This document shows positions 54,227 through 63,917 of a stretch of 64,000 nt of DNA, piece by piece; the stretch's first letter is position 1, and the number at the start of each line of letters is the position of its first letter. Origin of the DNA: Bacillus sp. FJAT-27445 (lineage in GTDB: Bacteria > Bacillota > Bacilli > Bacillales > Cytobacillaceae); the NCBI RefSeq assembly GCF_001510665.1, contig NZ_LMTI01000003.1, positions 583,039 to 647,038 of the forward strand, given 5' to 3'. Both the position numbers and the translations under genes were made by a program. Below the pieces are notes generated by a model, which was not told where the DNA came from, did no database searches, and worked only from the letters and a program-made list of their open reading frames with translations.

Positions 54227-54888
54227 TCCATGTATTGATTGTTGATGATCATCCTGCGGTCGGGGAGGGTACCCGGACAATCATTAATGCCGAGTCGGAT
54301 ATGGAGGCCGATGTCCTGACCGAGTCCGATAAAGTGATGGTAAAGTTGCAGCAAGGCAAATACGATATTTTCCTTATTGACCTGTACATGCCGAAGGTGA
54401 ACGGAATCGAGCTTGCGAAAGCAATCCTGCATGTTAATCCCCTGGCGAAGGTTCTGATTTATTCCGGCTTTGATTTAATGGCCCATTTCAATTTGCTGAT
54501 TGAAGCGGGAGTATCAGGCTTTATTAGCAAGACAGCATCAGGAGAACAGCTGATAACATCAATCCGGTGCGCGCTGAATGAGGATGCCGTCATCCCGCTT
54601 CAATTGCTGAAGCAGCTCCGGAGAGTGAACGCAGCGCCAACAACCGTCGAGGGCCAGCAAAATCTTGGCGATATCAGCCTCACCAAAAAGGAGCAGCAAA
54701 TACTCGAAGCGATTTCAAAAGGCATGACGAACAAAGCCATTGCCATCACCCTGGCGATGAGCCAAAGGACAATTGAATACAACCTCACAAAAATCTTCAA
54801 TAAGCTGGGCGTGGGATCAAGGACGGAAGCCTTGATGAAAGCCAAGGAATTTGGATTGCTATCCCGCCATGCGGTGAAGAGTGAATAG
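54223..54888 (+). CDS. comA: Response regulator ComA (competence/quorum sensing)
   Basis: A 221-residue NarL/LuxR-type regulator. The receiver domain carries Asp-53 in FLIDLYMPKVNG. The helix-turn-helix at about 150-212 reads LTKKEQQILEAISKGMTNKA, then SQRTIEYNLTKIFNKLG. Phosphorylated by ComP, ComA activates surfactin/competence and other density-dependent genes in Bacillus. It closes the comQXPA operon and is followed by a terminator. Not to be confused with phosphosulfolactate synthase, also called ComA. Confidence 0.93.
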   Translation: MIHVLIVDDHPAVGEGTRTIINAESDMEADVLTESDKVMVKLQQGKYDIFLIDLYMPKVNGIELAKAILHVNPLAKVLIYSGFDLMAHFNLLIEAGVSGFISKTASGEQLITSIRCALNEDAVIPLQLLKQLRRVNAAPTTVEGQQNLGDISLTKKEQQILEAISKGMTNKAIAITLAMSQRTIEYNLTKIFNKLGVGSRTEALMKAKEFGLLSRHAVKSE

Positions 54889-54927
54889 TGATAATGTTCA
54901 GGCGGGATACCGCCGTGGCCATGTATG

Positions 54928-54974
54928 TAGACCATTTTGAAGGGATTTTTCCTTTAAAGTGGTCTTCGTTTTTT
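54928..54974 (+). terminator. Terminator of comQXPA
   Basis: AGACCATTTT pairs with AAAGTGGTCT and AAGGGA with TCCTTT in one long stem, followed by TCGTTTTTTG. Confidence 0.8.
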
Positions 54975-55109
54975 GTATCCAGATCACTTCAATGCGGTTT
55001 TTCTATCTAATCAGCCACACTTAGGGAAATTTCTCTTACCCAACCGTCCCATTCCCCCTCAGTCTGAAGTCCTAGGAAAAAATCAACCCATGGCTTCATA
55101 ACCTAAAAA

Positions 55110-55124
55110 GGTAAATGCATTACC
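55110..55124. promoter_or_regulatory. Palindrome 1 upstream of the RND pump
   Basis: GGTAA-ATGCA-TTACC, a perfect inverted repeat 62 bp before the pump start. Candidate repressor site. Confidence 0.4.
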
Positions 55125-55139
55125 ATAAAGAGGACAATA

Positions 55140-55161
55140 TTCCAGGAAATGTTTCATGGAA
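55140..55161. promoter_or_regulatory. Palindrome 2 upstream of the RND pump
   Basis: TTCCA-G-GAAA-TG-TTTC-A-TGGAA, a 22-bp dyad broken at one symmetric pair, ending just before the AAAAGGAG ribosome site. Candidate TetR-type operator. Confidence 0.45.
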
Positions 55162-55185
55162 TTAAAAGGAGTGGGATAATCAAAC

Positions 55186-58100
55186 ATGAAAAAAATAATT
55201 CGATTCAGTATGAAAAATGGAGTTGCGCTATTTCTGATAATGGCGCTCATTTTGGCCGGGGGTATTTTTTCCCTTAAGGAAATCAATATTGAAAAGTACC
55301 CGAATGTCGATATTCCGTATTTGACGGTTGTCATTCCATACCCTGGTGCTTCGCCTGAGCAAGCGATGAAGGAGATTGGCGAACCGGTTGAAAGGGAGCT
55401 AATGAATATTGAAGGCGTCAAGAATGTATATACAGACGGGGTTGCAAATGCCGTTTATGCGACAATGGAGTTCGATATGTCCATCGATATGGATGATGCC
55501 GAACAGATGGCAAAAGCAGCCATAGGAAAAATTGCTCTTCCGGATACAGCGAAAAATCCTGAATACATTTTGCAGGGGCCTGATCCAGATCCCGCGGTTT
55601 TTACAATCGGGGCTTATGCCGTAAAGGATGGAGCTGAAGTACAGGAGTTTGTAAAAGATAAACTTGTTCCAAGGCTTGAGATGATCAATGGGGTCAGCAA
55701 GGTAGACGTTGGCGGAATTGCGGAAAAAAGCGTTAACATCCAATTACTGCCGGAAGAAATGAAGAAACGCGGCATTACGATTGACCAGGTAAAAGCAGCA
55801 ATCACAGCGAATAACATGACGATACCTACTGGCGATGTCAAGCTGTCCGGCCAAACACTGCCGGTCCGCGTCGGCAAGGAATTAAATTCGCTTAATGACA
55901 TAAAGGATATCACCCTTTTTGCCCAGGGAGCGCAAGCCCTTGAGCAAATTAAGTTAAACGATATTGCCGATATTACCTTTGAAAGCAAAAATAGGAGCGA
56001 TTTTACCCGCATCAACGGGAAGGAAGGAGTCCGCATTGGAATTATCGCGGAAGGCGGAGCCAATGTGGTTTCAATCGTTGATAAAGCAAAGGAAGAAATG
56101 AAAAAAGCCAATTTGCCTGCCGGGGTAAAAATTGATGTCCTCCGGGATCAGTCCGTTGAAATCAAAGAGTCGGTATATGCCATGCTTCGCGAAGCACTTC
56201 TTGGGTCTTTGATGGCTGTTGTTGTCACGTTCCTTTTCCTGAGGAATATCCGCTCGACGCTAATTGCGATTATTTCAATTCCATTATCAATTCTCGCATC
56301 GTTTACCATTCTGAATATGCTTGGCTATACACTTAACATTATGACCCTCGCAGGCATCGCCGTTGCGGTAGGCCGGGTGGTCGATGATTCAATCGTGGTC
56401 ATTGAAAATGTGTTCAGACGGGTCCGCGCATCAAAAGAGCGCGACGAAAAACTCGTTGAAGAAGCAACGAGAGAGGTTGCTTCTGCCATCACCTCTTCAA
56501 CGATTACAACAGTGGCTGTATTTTTGCCCATGGCATTCGTACCCGGGATTACAGGGAAATTCTTCGCGCCGCTTGCCTGGACGATTGTTATTTCTTTGTT
56601 GTTCTCACTTGTCGTCGCAATTACAGTCGTGCCGTTAATGTCAAAATTGTTCCTCCTGAAGCTGTCGCCAAAGGAACATAAAGAGGGCCTCATTCAAAAA
56701 GGCTACCGTTCTTCATTGACATGGGTACTGGGCCACCGCGCACTGACACTGGCAGTTTCCATCATGCTTCTCGCGGGTACGGTCGCATTGATTGCCCCGA
56801 AACTAGGCACAACGTTTTTGCCTCAGGAGCGGGTCAGCAATTATGACGTGAGACTTACGATGGAAAAAGGAACATCTCCTGAAAACACGAGTGGCGCTGC
56901 CAGTGTTGTCGAAGATATTTTATTGGAAAAAGAAGAAGTTAAACTCGTCAGTACAAGCGTGAACGGCCAATTCGGAAGTGCTTCGATCAGTTTCGAGATA
57001 AAGGATTCCGTCAAGGATGCTGACGGCTTTATTAAAGATTTGCGCGGACAATTTGGAAAGCTGAACGTTGCGAAGGAAATTTCCGTAACTGGAGTCGGCG
57101 ATTTTGCGGGTGGCGCCCAGTCGCAATATGTCCTGGTTGTTAGCGGTTCAGACTTTGAGGACATCAAATCCAGCAGCAAGGACATTGTTAAAGAACTTAA
57201 AGGAATAAAAGGCATGGCCGATGTCCAATCCTCGCTTGAAGGGGATGAGCCTGAAATCCAGATTGAGTTGAATGATCAAAAGCTTGCCGAAAACGGGCTA
57301 ATGCCGGCAATGGTTGGAAAAAGCCTGCGCGAGCTTATTAATGGCGATGTTGTCACGACCATGTCAATGGAGGAGAGCCCAACAGATGTTAGAATTGGCC
57401 TGAAAATGGATTCTATTTCCTCATTGGATGAATTAGGAGAACAGCAAATTACAAATGTACTAGGGATGCCAGTCAAACTGAAGGAAATTGGCGAACTGAA
57501 ACGCGCTACCAACCGGACGGTCATAACCCACTTGAACCAGAATGAATATGTAATGGTTTTCGCCCAAATAACCGATAGCAAAACAGGTGATATCGCGGCC
57601 AAAGCCGATAAGGCCATTGCCAGCCTTAATTTGCCAGACAGTGTGAATTATTACAAGGAGGGTGCTTCGGCGGCAATGGAGGAAGGCTTTAAAAATATGG
57701 CAATCGCCATTACGGTCAGCATCCTCCTTGTTTACCTTGTCATGGTCATTGCCTTTGGTGAAGGGAAAGCGCCGTTTGTCATCCTGTTCTCGATTCCATT
57801 TTCACTTATAGGCGCATTGCTAGGCCTCTACCTTGTGAACGAGCCGATTGGGATGCCTGCGTTAATTGGGCTGCTGATGCTCAACGGAATTGTTGTGACG
57901 AATGCGATTGTGCTAGTTGACAAAGTAAAGCAATTTGAGAAAACGGGGCTTGCAGCGAGGGAAGCTTTACTTGAAGCGGGCGTCATCCGGATTAGGCCGA
58001 TTCTGATGACTGCTATAGCAACGGTTGGCGCATTGATCCCAATGGCGGTTTCAAGCCATGCCGGGATCGTTTCCTCCTCAATGGCTGTTGTCGTTATTGG

Positions 58101-58263
58101 AGGGCTGGCCACTTCGACCCTTCTAACACTATTCATCGTTCCTGTCATGTATAGCCTCTTCAATCCAAAGAAGAAAGTACAGACGGAAACAAGCCAGGGA
58201 AGCACAAAGGATGTACTTGAAAAGCCTTTAAAGGGAGTAATCATAACGACAAAACCTGTTTAA
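55186..58263 (+). CDS. swrC: RND efflux pump, SwrC/AcrB type
   Basis: A 1025-residue inner-membrane pump with 12 helices in two halves. Each half has a large outer domain. The start MKNGVALFLIMALILAGGIF, PYPGASPEQ, the proton-relay helix GIAVAVGRVVDDSIVVIENV and the second half GLLMLNGIVVTNAIVLVDKV are typical. Among Gram-positive RND pumps it is closest in form to B. subtilis SwrC (YerP), which gives surfactin resistance. It lies next to comQXPA behind two palindromes. Substrate here is unproven. Confidence 0.88.
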   Translation: MKKIIRFSMKNGVALFLIMALILAGGIFSLKEINIEKYPNVDIPYLTVVIPYPGASPEQAMKEIGEPVERELMNIEGVKNVYTDGVANAVYATMEFDMSIDMDDAEQMAKAAIGKIALPDTAKNPEYILQGPDPDPAVFTIGAYAVKDGAEVQEFVKDKLVPRLEMINGVSKVDVGGIAEKSVNIQLLPEEMKKRGITIDQVKAAITANNMTIPTGDVKLSGQTLPVRVGKELNSLNDIKDITLFAQGAQALEQIKLNDIADITFESKNRSDFTRINGKEGVRIGIIAEGGANVVSIVDKAKEEMKKANLPAGVKIDVLRDQSVEIKESVYAMLREALLGSLMAVVVTFLFLRNIRSTLIAIISIPLSILASFTILNMLGYTLNIMTLAGIAVAVGRVVDDSIVVIENVFRRVRASKERDEKLVEEATREVASAITSSTITTVAVFLPMAFVPGITGKFFAPLAWTIVISLLFSLVVAITVVPLMSKLFLLKLSPKEHKEGLIQKGYRSSLTWVLGHRALTLAVSIMLLAGTVALIAPKLGTTFLPQERVSNYDVRLTMEKGTSPENTSGAASVVEDILLEKEEVKLVSTSVNGQFGSASISFEIKDSVKDADGFIKDLRGQFGKLNVAKEISVTGVGDFAGGAQSQYVLVVSGSDFEDIKSSSKDIVKELKGIKGMADVQSSLEGDEPEIQIELNDQKLAENGLMPAMVGKSLRELINGDVVTTMSMEESPTDVRIGLKMDSISSLDELGEQQITNVLGMPVKLKEIGELKRATNRTVITHLNQNEYVMVFAQITDSKTGDIAAKADKAIASLNLPDSVNYYKEGASAAMEEGFKNMAIAITVSILLVYLVMVIAFGEGKAPFVILFSIPFSLIGALLGLYLVNEPIGMPALIGLLMLNGIVVTNAIVLVDKVKQFEKTGLAAREALLEAGVIRIRPILMTAIATVGALIPMAVSSHAGIVSSSMAVVVIGGLATSTLLTLFIVPVMYSLFNPKKKVQTETSQGSTKDVLEKPLKGVIITTKPV

Positions 58264-58309
58264 AGCTAGATTGAAATTTTCATTTGTTAAAAATACCAAT
58301 GCAAATTCC

Positions 58310-58338
58310 ATGAAATAGTTTAGTAAGTATGGTATAAA
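58310..58338 (+). promoter_or_regulatory. Candidate promoter of the antiporter gene
   Basis: ATGAAA (58310-58315), 17 bp, TATAAA (58333-58338). Transcription would start near 58345, leaving a leader of about 125 nt that contains a strong hairpin. Confidence 0.45.
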
Positions 58339-58371
58339 GGGAAAGGATAAAAAAATACACGTATCTTGGAG

Positions 58372-58425
58372 GAGCCTGTCACCAAGGGGAGAAGTCTGCC
58401 CTTTGGTTGCAGGCTCTTTTTGTAT
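58372..58425 (+). terminator. Terminator or attenuator in the antiporter leader
   Basis: GAGCCTG pairs with CAGGCTC and ACCAAGGG with CCTTTGGT in one long stem, then TTTTTG and a further T-run. It lies between the candidate promoter and the gene, so it may act as an attenuator; it could also end the swrC transcript 110 bp downstream of its stop. Confidence 0.75.
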
Positions 58426-58469
58426 TTTTTTAAACATATTAACGAAAAAAATTGAAAGGGTGGGAGAGA

Positions 58470-59627
58470 GTGTTAATACTGCAACTGGCAATAATTTTAA
58501 TTGCATCTAAATTGGCCGGAAGCCTAAGTGTCCGATTGGGACAGCCTTCCGTTCTTGGTAAGCTCCTTATCGGCATCATCCTTGGCCCATCCGTCCTTGG
58601 CCTCGTAAATGATACGGTGACGCTGGCCCAGTTAAGCCAAATCGGGGTAATTTTGCTTATGTTCATCGCTGGCCTTGAAACGGATATTGACGATTTCAAG
58701 AAATCCGGCAAGGCTTCGTCATTTGTTGGGCTGGGTGGAATCATTCTGCCGCTGGTCGGAGGATATCTGGTTGGAGGGATGGTCGGCCTATCGACAATGG
58801 AATCATGGTTTTTGGGCTTGCTGCTTTCGGCTACAAGCGTAAGCATTTCGGTCCAGGCGTTGAAGGAACTCAACCAGCTGCAATCACGTGAAGGGACGGC
58901 GATTATGGGAGCGGCTGTCATTGATGATGTTGTCGTCATTATCGCATTGGCCTTCCTGATGAGCTTTGCCGGAGGGGATGTCAACCTTACTGCCGTCATT
59001 CTCAAAAAAGTCGCTTTCTTTGCTGGCGCAATCCTCGTAGGCTGGAAGGCAGTCCCTTGGTTCCTGAGGAAGTTTGGTTCCCTGAAGGTAACTGAAACGG
59101 TTATCTCCTCGGCACTGATCATCTGTTTTACTTTTGCTTACTTTGCCGAATATACAGGCGTTGCGGCTATCATCGGTGCCTATATAGCCGGGGTAGCAAT
59201 CAGCGTTACCAGCTTCAAACAAGAAGTATTTGAAAAGGTTGAGACAATCGGCTATTCAATGTTCGTGCCGGTATTTTTTACCTCCATTGGTATCTCGGCA
59301 GAATTCAGCGGAATTTCTGAAAACCTAGCTTTGATTGCCATCCTGACTGTTCTTGCTATCCTGACAAAATTGGTTGGAGCTGCGCTGGGCGCGAAGCTTT
59401 CAGGCTTCAGCTGGAATAGCGCCATGGGCATTGGGGCGGCGATGGTATCCAGGGGAGAAGTGGCATTGATCATTGCTGCCATCGGATTAGAGACAAAGCT
59501 TCTTACACAGGATTTGTTTGCGGTGCTTGTAGTCGTCATACTGATCACGACAATCGTAACTCCTCCTATGATGAAGGTGTTCTTCAACCGGGGAGCCGAG
59601 AGAGTGGAGCCAGTCCAATCGAAATAG
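58470..59627 (+). CDS. CPA2-family cation/proton antiporter (NapA/GerN/KefB-like)
   Basis: A 385-residue membrane protein with about 12 helices and no C-terminal RCK domain. The family core GPSVLGLVN, MFIAGLETDID and GAAVIDDVVVIIAL (the paired aspartates of the ion site) is present. It exchanges Na+ or K+ for protons; the related GerN acts in spore germination. GTG 58470 follows AAAGGGTGG; the frame starts at TTG 58452. The length matches GerN/NapA (about 387). Confidence 0.88.
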   Translation: MLILQLAIILIASKLAGSLSVRLGQPSVLGKLLIGIILGPSVLGLVNDTVTLAQLSQIGVILLMFIAGLETDIDDFKKSGKASSFVGLGGIILPLVGGYLVGGMVGLSTMESWFLGLLLSATSVSISVQALKELNQLQSREGTAIMGAAVIDDVVVIIALAFLMSFAGGDVNLTAVILKKVAFFAGAILVGWKAVPWFLRKFGSLKVTETVISSALIICFTFAYFAEYTGVAAIIGAYIAGVAISVTSFKQEVFEKVETIGYSMFVPVFFTSIGISAEFSGISENLALIAILTVLAILTKLVGAALGAKLSGFSWNSAMGIGAAMVSRGEVALIIAAIGLETKLLTQDLFAVLVVVILITTIVTPPMMKVFFNRGAERVEPVQSK

Positions 59628-59775
59628 GCAGTTTTCTTTAAGGAAAGGATGAATTGCCGAGGGAGATTTTGGAATATTGGCATTTTGAAAAATATGTAAA
59701 CCTTCGCATTCTTGAAGTTTGTTGCTCCTTCAATCAAACTGCTGCTGCGTCGCGGCCTGGAAAAATGCTAACATG

Positions 59776-59812
59776 AAAAACGCCTGCCGGCACTTAGCTG
59801 GCAGGCGTTTCC
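59776..59812. terminator. Bidirectional terminator between antiporter and TM2 genes
   Basis: A perfect AAACGCCTGCC/GGCAGGCGTTT stem (59778-59788 and 59800-59810), with T-rich flank on the minus side for the TM2 gene. Confidence 0.85.
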
Positions 59813-59814
59813 TA

Positions 59815-60024
59815 TTAGACTTCCTCACTGATTCTAATGCCGTTTTTATCCTTGAAGCTGCCAGTCAGGATCATAATCAGGTCAATCAGGACCCAGATGC
59901 CAAAGCCGCCAAAAGTCACCAATTGGAGAATGCCGGTTCCGACCTTCCCAACATAAAAACGATGCGCTCCTAGCCCTCCTAAAAAGAAGCAGAGCACTAA
60001 TGCGATAATCCGCCTCTGATTCAT
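59815..60024 (-). CDS. TM2-domain membrane protein
   Basis: A 69-residue protein with two membrane helices joined by a short turn. The TM2 pattern is [28 protein letters not shown], written here in part: [13 protein letters not shown], then [13 protein letters not shown]. Function in bacteria is unknown. ATG 60024 follows AGGAGGT at 9 bp; the open frame extends to 60213 but the upstream part is not family-like. Confidence 0.88.
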   Translation of the reverse strand: MNQRRIIALVLCFFLGGLGAHRFYVGKVGTGILQLVTFGGFGIWVLIDLIMILTGSFKDKNGIRISEEV

Positions 60025-60202
60025 TTTCGCCGTACCTCCTTGATGGAGAAAATTCGTCCTTTTACTAGCGTTTCCAAAAGGGGAAAAAATGATTAGAAAA
60101 TTTCCGATAAGCTGATGTACCACAATAGACAAAACAGGAGAGCACCTGCTTATATACTGAAAAAACCGCTGCTTGGCCATTTTACAAAAAAAGCTGCCAC
60201 GG

Positions 60203-61681
60203 TCATAAATCAACCGTTACAGCTCTGAAGTTCGACTTTTCCTTATACATTTCCTTGTCAGCAAGCTCAATTATCTCCTCTGCGGTCATTCGGCTTCCAG
60301 GAGTAAAATGGTAAAGCCCGTAGCTGGCTGACAGCTTGAAATCCTTTTGCATCGTGGCATTCAGGATTTCAAACTCGACGGTGATCATATCCCAAGTTTT
60401 TTGTGCCTCATCTGGCGTTTTTTCAGAAAAAATAATCACAAATTCATCTCCGCCCAGCCTGAAAAAAATGTCATCGCTGCTGATTTGGCTGGAAATGACC
60501 GTACAAATCATTTTTATCATTTCATCCCCGACATTGTGCCCATATTTGTCATTCACAGATTTCAAATCATTGATATCTACAAAGCAAAGCGTAAATTCTT
60601 GGCCGGATGGGGAAAGTGCATGCCCCTCGAGAATCTCGAGCCCGCAGCGCCGATTCATAATCCCTGTCAGCATGTCAATGGTGGCATGGCGATTAAGTTC
60701 TTCTTCTTTCTTTTTAAAGCTTGTAATGTCGGAAACACCAATCAGTACACAGGACTCCTCCATATATTCAACCCGTTCAAAATTGAGCATTGCCCATTTG
60801 GCCGTTCCGGCTGAATCCTTATATTCAATCATATAATTTTGGATGCTGTCATAACTCTGCAGCTTTTCCAGTATGGATTCCTTCTCGTTCGCACTTGAAA
60901 AAATAAAATCTGTTTCAAGCCGGAGCAAGGGAACATCCCCGGTTTCGTAAAATTCAGTTGCCTGCCTGTTCATCAAGATGATTTTGTTTTCCTCAAGATT
61001 CGCTAACAGGAGCGGTGAGGGGTTCATGCTAAATAGCCTTTTGAAGCTCTCTTCTTTGCTCTTCAATCTTTCCTCATTTATATAATTTTGCCTTTGGAAC
61101 GAGTAGAAGCTATAGCAAATCAGGAGAGAAATGGCAGCCGCGCCGGACGAATTCATTTGCTTGGCCAGCATAGTATAGTAATTTTCCGTTACCGCGGGCA
61201 ATCCAGCCAGGAAGAAGGTATGCACACCTGCAAGCATGAATGAAAAGTGCAAAGGCCTGAGCGGGAAAGCTGCAGCGGCCGTAATCATGACAATGACATA
61301 GGCGGCAATCGTACCCGTGAGCATTTGGCTGTTGATTGAAGCAGCCGCGCCGGCAACTAGATAAAAAGCAATATAGGCGTAATTAATGAATCGCTTGTTA
61401 AGTCGATTTAATCGTTTCCTTAAGTATAAAAAAATCGCTGAAGCAAAGAAGCATGTGGAATGAATAATAAACAAATTCATTCTATAGACAATGCTGCCAA
61501 GATCCCTTAACAGAAAAAAGTCGACGGCAAACAGAAGTGGATAGGAGGCAACCAAAAGAATGGAAACCCATTTGATCCGCTCAAAAATGAGGCTATCGAC
61601 ATGAAGGTGGAATGTGCGGATGGTATTCCTATCCATACTAAAGGCTGGTTTTAAAAGATTGGTCAGTGGCCTCATTGGCAT
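60203..61681 (-). CDS. Membrane diguanylate cyclase with PAS and GGDEF domains
   Basis: A 492-residue protein: about five to six helices (about 35-190), a PAS domain (about 210-325, [20 protein letters not shown]) and a GGDEF domain. The catalytic site RLGGDEF is intact, and [16 protein letters not shown] and [19 protein letters not shown] are typical. It should make cyclic di-GMP at the membrane. No RxxD inhibitory site is seen before GGDEF, so product feedback may be absent. Single-gene unit. Confidence 0.9.
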   Translation of the reverse strand: MPMRPLTNLLKPAFSMDRNTIRTFHLHVDSLIFERIKWVSILLVASYPLLFAVDFFLLRDLGSIVYRMNLFIIHSTCFFASAIFLYLRKRLNRLNKRFINYAYIAFYLVAGAAASINSQMLTGTIAAYVIVMITAAAAFPLRPLHFSFMLAGVHTFFLAGLPAVTENYYTMLAKQMNSSGAAAISLLICYSFYSFQRQNYINEERLKSKEESFKRLFSMNPSPLLLANLEENKIILMNRQATEFYETGDVPLLRLETDFIFSSANEKESILEKLQSYDSIQNYMIEYKDSAGTAKWAMLNFERVEYMEESCVLIGVSDITSFKKKEEELNRHATIDMLTGIMNRRCGLEILEGHALSPSGQEFTLCFVDINDLKSVNDKYGHNVGDEMIKMICTVISSQISSDDIFFRLGGDEFVIIFSEKTPDEAQKTWDMITVEFEILNATMQKDFKLSASYGLYHFTPGSRMTAEEIIELADKEMYKEKSNFRAVTVDL

Positions 61682-61783
61682 CGTTCCTTTTATTCATCTA
61701 ACTAATATTATTTTACCATATTTTTCAGGATTTCCAGTAAAAACGCACAGGTAATTTACAATATTAGGTTTTTTACAAAAAAT

Positions 61784-61812
61784 TCCCTTCCGGATGTTTT
61801 TCGGAAGGGAAA
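61784..61812 (-). terminator. Minus-strand terminator of a lost gene
   Basis: TTCCCTTCCG pairs with CGGAAGGGAA; on the minus strand it is followed by TTTTTTG. No complete minus-strand gene now lies upstream of it. Confidence 0.7.
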
Positions 61813-61849
61813 AGATTCTTATCAACCGCTATTAATACAAATAGCCCAT

Positions 61850-61940
61850 TAAGGCTTTAGGATAACTTTCACAAGATTATCTTCGTGACCTCGGAGCCCA
61901 TCACGCTCCCGCTGACGAAGCTGCGCAAGTTCCATGCCCT
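61850..61940 (-). pseudogene. Possible C-terminal remnant of a zinc-type alcohol dehydrogenase
   Basis: The minus strand encodes about 30 codons ending EDNLVKVILKP and TAA at 61850. The ending resembles the C-termini of zinc-dependent alcohol dehydrogenases (EDN/D-C-IKVVLKP), and a terminator follows at the normal distance. The remainder of the frame is not recognisable. The fragment lies about 180 bp before the TnpB gene, as if an insertion replaced the rest. The identification is tentative. Confidence 0.35.
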
Positions 61941-62125
61941 TGCCGTGGCGCCGAACGGTGTTATTTGGGGGCTGCGGATGGGAATTTATCTTATTAGCGA
62001 TTCATCTCCTTCCTCAACGAAGTAGGTGGGTGATGAATCGGCGCTTCCTCGTTATGCTAAAGGTTGTTTTCGAACACACGTTCCTGTATAATAGTAATAT
62101 ATTCCAATTTAGGGAGGGTATTGCA

Positions 62126-63819
62126 ATGGGAATGAAGGCAGTATTTTCAAATAGAATCTACAAAATTACGCTTCCAGCTGAATACATGAACGCCATTGAC
62201 AATGCTCTTTTCGTGTTTAATCGTGCAAAACAATTTGCTTTCAGCACACTTGTTAAAGAAAAGCGTTCAGGGCTGTCCAAACGCACCAAGTCCGTGCACC
62301 TTACGGTTTGGTTTGGACGACTACTATGCCAACAGTACCGTCCAGGAAGCCAGCGCTAAACATAAAAGTCTGGATGAATTGAATAAACTCCATATTTCCA
62401 ATACGGAGGCCCAGATCCAATCCCTTAAAAATAAACTCAAAAGTGAAAAACGCCGCCTCTCACAACTAAGAAAAATCAAAAACTCCTTTGTGAAAAATAA
62501 TCCGAAATTTCCTGCGAATTTAAACATGAAGCAAGCAGGAAATTTCTTTGTCGTGGAATTCAAAAAGAGGTGTGACCTTTACTATCATGCCTATCAATTT
62601 GAGCATGGCTACCTGGATGTGGAAATCAAAAAATGGAAAGTCAAAATAGGTTTCCTCTCAGGCAGACTGCACCGTTTGGAAAGGAAACTGCGATCCTTAA
62701 AAACGGTTGTGCCAAGCTGCGTTTTTGGCTCAAGGAAATTATTCAAATCCCAATACACGGTTGAAAATTTCCAGTTGAAACATTCCCAATGGTTGGAGAA
62801 GTGGGAGCAGTCCCGCTATAACAACATGGTAATTTCAGGCCGGAAAGACTCCGCCAATGGGAATTTCGTTTTCCACTATGACCCCTCCACGCAACATTTG
62901 ACCTTCAAAACTCCTTCAGGCGTTACATTGGAATTCCCGACAGTCTATTTTCCATATGGCCAGGAACTTCTCGACCAGGCCATCCTCCAACAGAAAAACT
63001 GTAAAAAAAAAGAAATCCGGAAAGTCAATGGCCTGGTCCGTGGAGGATCATGGGGCTTACTATATTGTAAAATCCATGTTTGAAGTTAAGCAAAATGAAA
63101 CCATCAATTATTCCAAGGCTGACGGAATCATTGGAGTGGACTCCAACGTGGACCATTTCGCCGTATCCAACATCAATGCCAAGGGACAGCTCGTTTCGTC
63201 ATGCGCTTTAAAGTTTGATATTGAGGGGAAATATTCCAATCAAATCACGAAAATCATTGAAGCAAAAGCCATTGAATTGGTGGAGATTGCCCGCCAGGCA
63301 AACAAGCCGATTGCGATTGAAAAATTGAATACAACCACTTCAAAAGCATCAAATGCGTATGGCAACAGGAAGGCCAATCGAAAGATGAGTTTGTTTGCAT
63401 ATAGAAAGATGGGTACTGCGATAAAATCAAGAGCCGACAAGATGGGGGTCGCGGTTTTCGAAGTGAACCCAGCGTATACCAGCCAAATTGGCAAAATGAA
63501 ATACATGAAGCGCTATGGCATTTCGATTCATGAATCCGCATCCTATGTGATTGGCAGGAGGGCAATGCGATTTAAAGAAAAGCTCCCACCAGTGTTGTTT
63601 GCCTTGTTACCGGAGAAGATGGCTTGCAGGCATCATTGGGCGCAGTGGGGGTATGCAACAAAATGCCTGAAGGAAATCCGCACACATGCGTATTATCGTT
63701 CAGAGCTTTGTGACGTAGACAAGTTTCATGAAACCAATGAACTATTTGCGCCAGGGGCCTTGACTGCTCTGGAACAAATGGGCTTGTCGAAATTAAAAAG
63801 CAGAAAACCCATTGCCTAG
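62126..63819 (+). pseudogene. tnpB: Frameshifted TnpB-related gene (IS200/IS605 type)
   Basis: ATG 62126 follows AGGGAGGGT. The protein runs in three frames: 62126 to about 62310 (MGMKAVFSNRIYKITLPAEY), about 62310 to 63005 (FGLDDYYANSTVQEASAKHK), then to 63819. The joined product would be about 560 residues. RuvC-like motifs GVDSNVDHFAVS and IAIEKLN are kept, but the zinc ribbon after NPAYTSQ is missing and the last acidic motif reads HESASYVIGRRAM. The first shift looks like a small deletion; the second lies at a run of nine A (63003-63011). No tnpA is present. Confidence 0.85.
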
Positions 63820-63852
63820 TTGAACGGGTGTTGGTCGCATATAGGGAATGCG

Positions 63853-63917
63853 TCTTGTTTTAACAAGAATCCTCCACTTCAAATTTTGGATAGAAAATTA
63901 AGTGGGGGGTAGTTCAA
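63853..63917 (+). other. Structured right end of the TnpB element
   Basis: Two hairpins follow the stop: TCTTGTT/AACAAGA (63853-63868), then CCTCCACTT with AATTTT pairing AAAATT and AAGTGGGGG (63871-63908). The sequence ends GTAGTTCAA. This fits the right end of IS605-type elements, where a guide (omega) RNA can be encoded. The exact boundary is inferred. Confidence 0.45.

Noticed and set aside
61934-62125. Upstream extension of the TnpB frame
   Set aside because: Not TnpB-like; ATG 62126 has the ribosome site.
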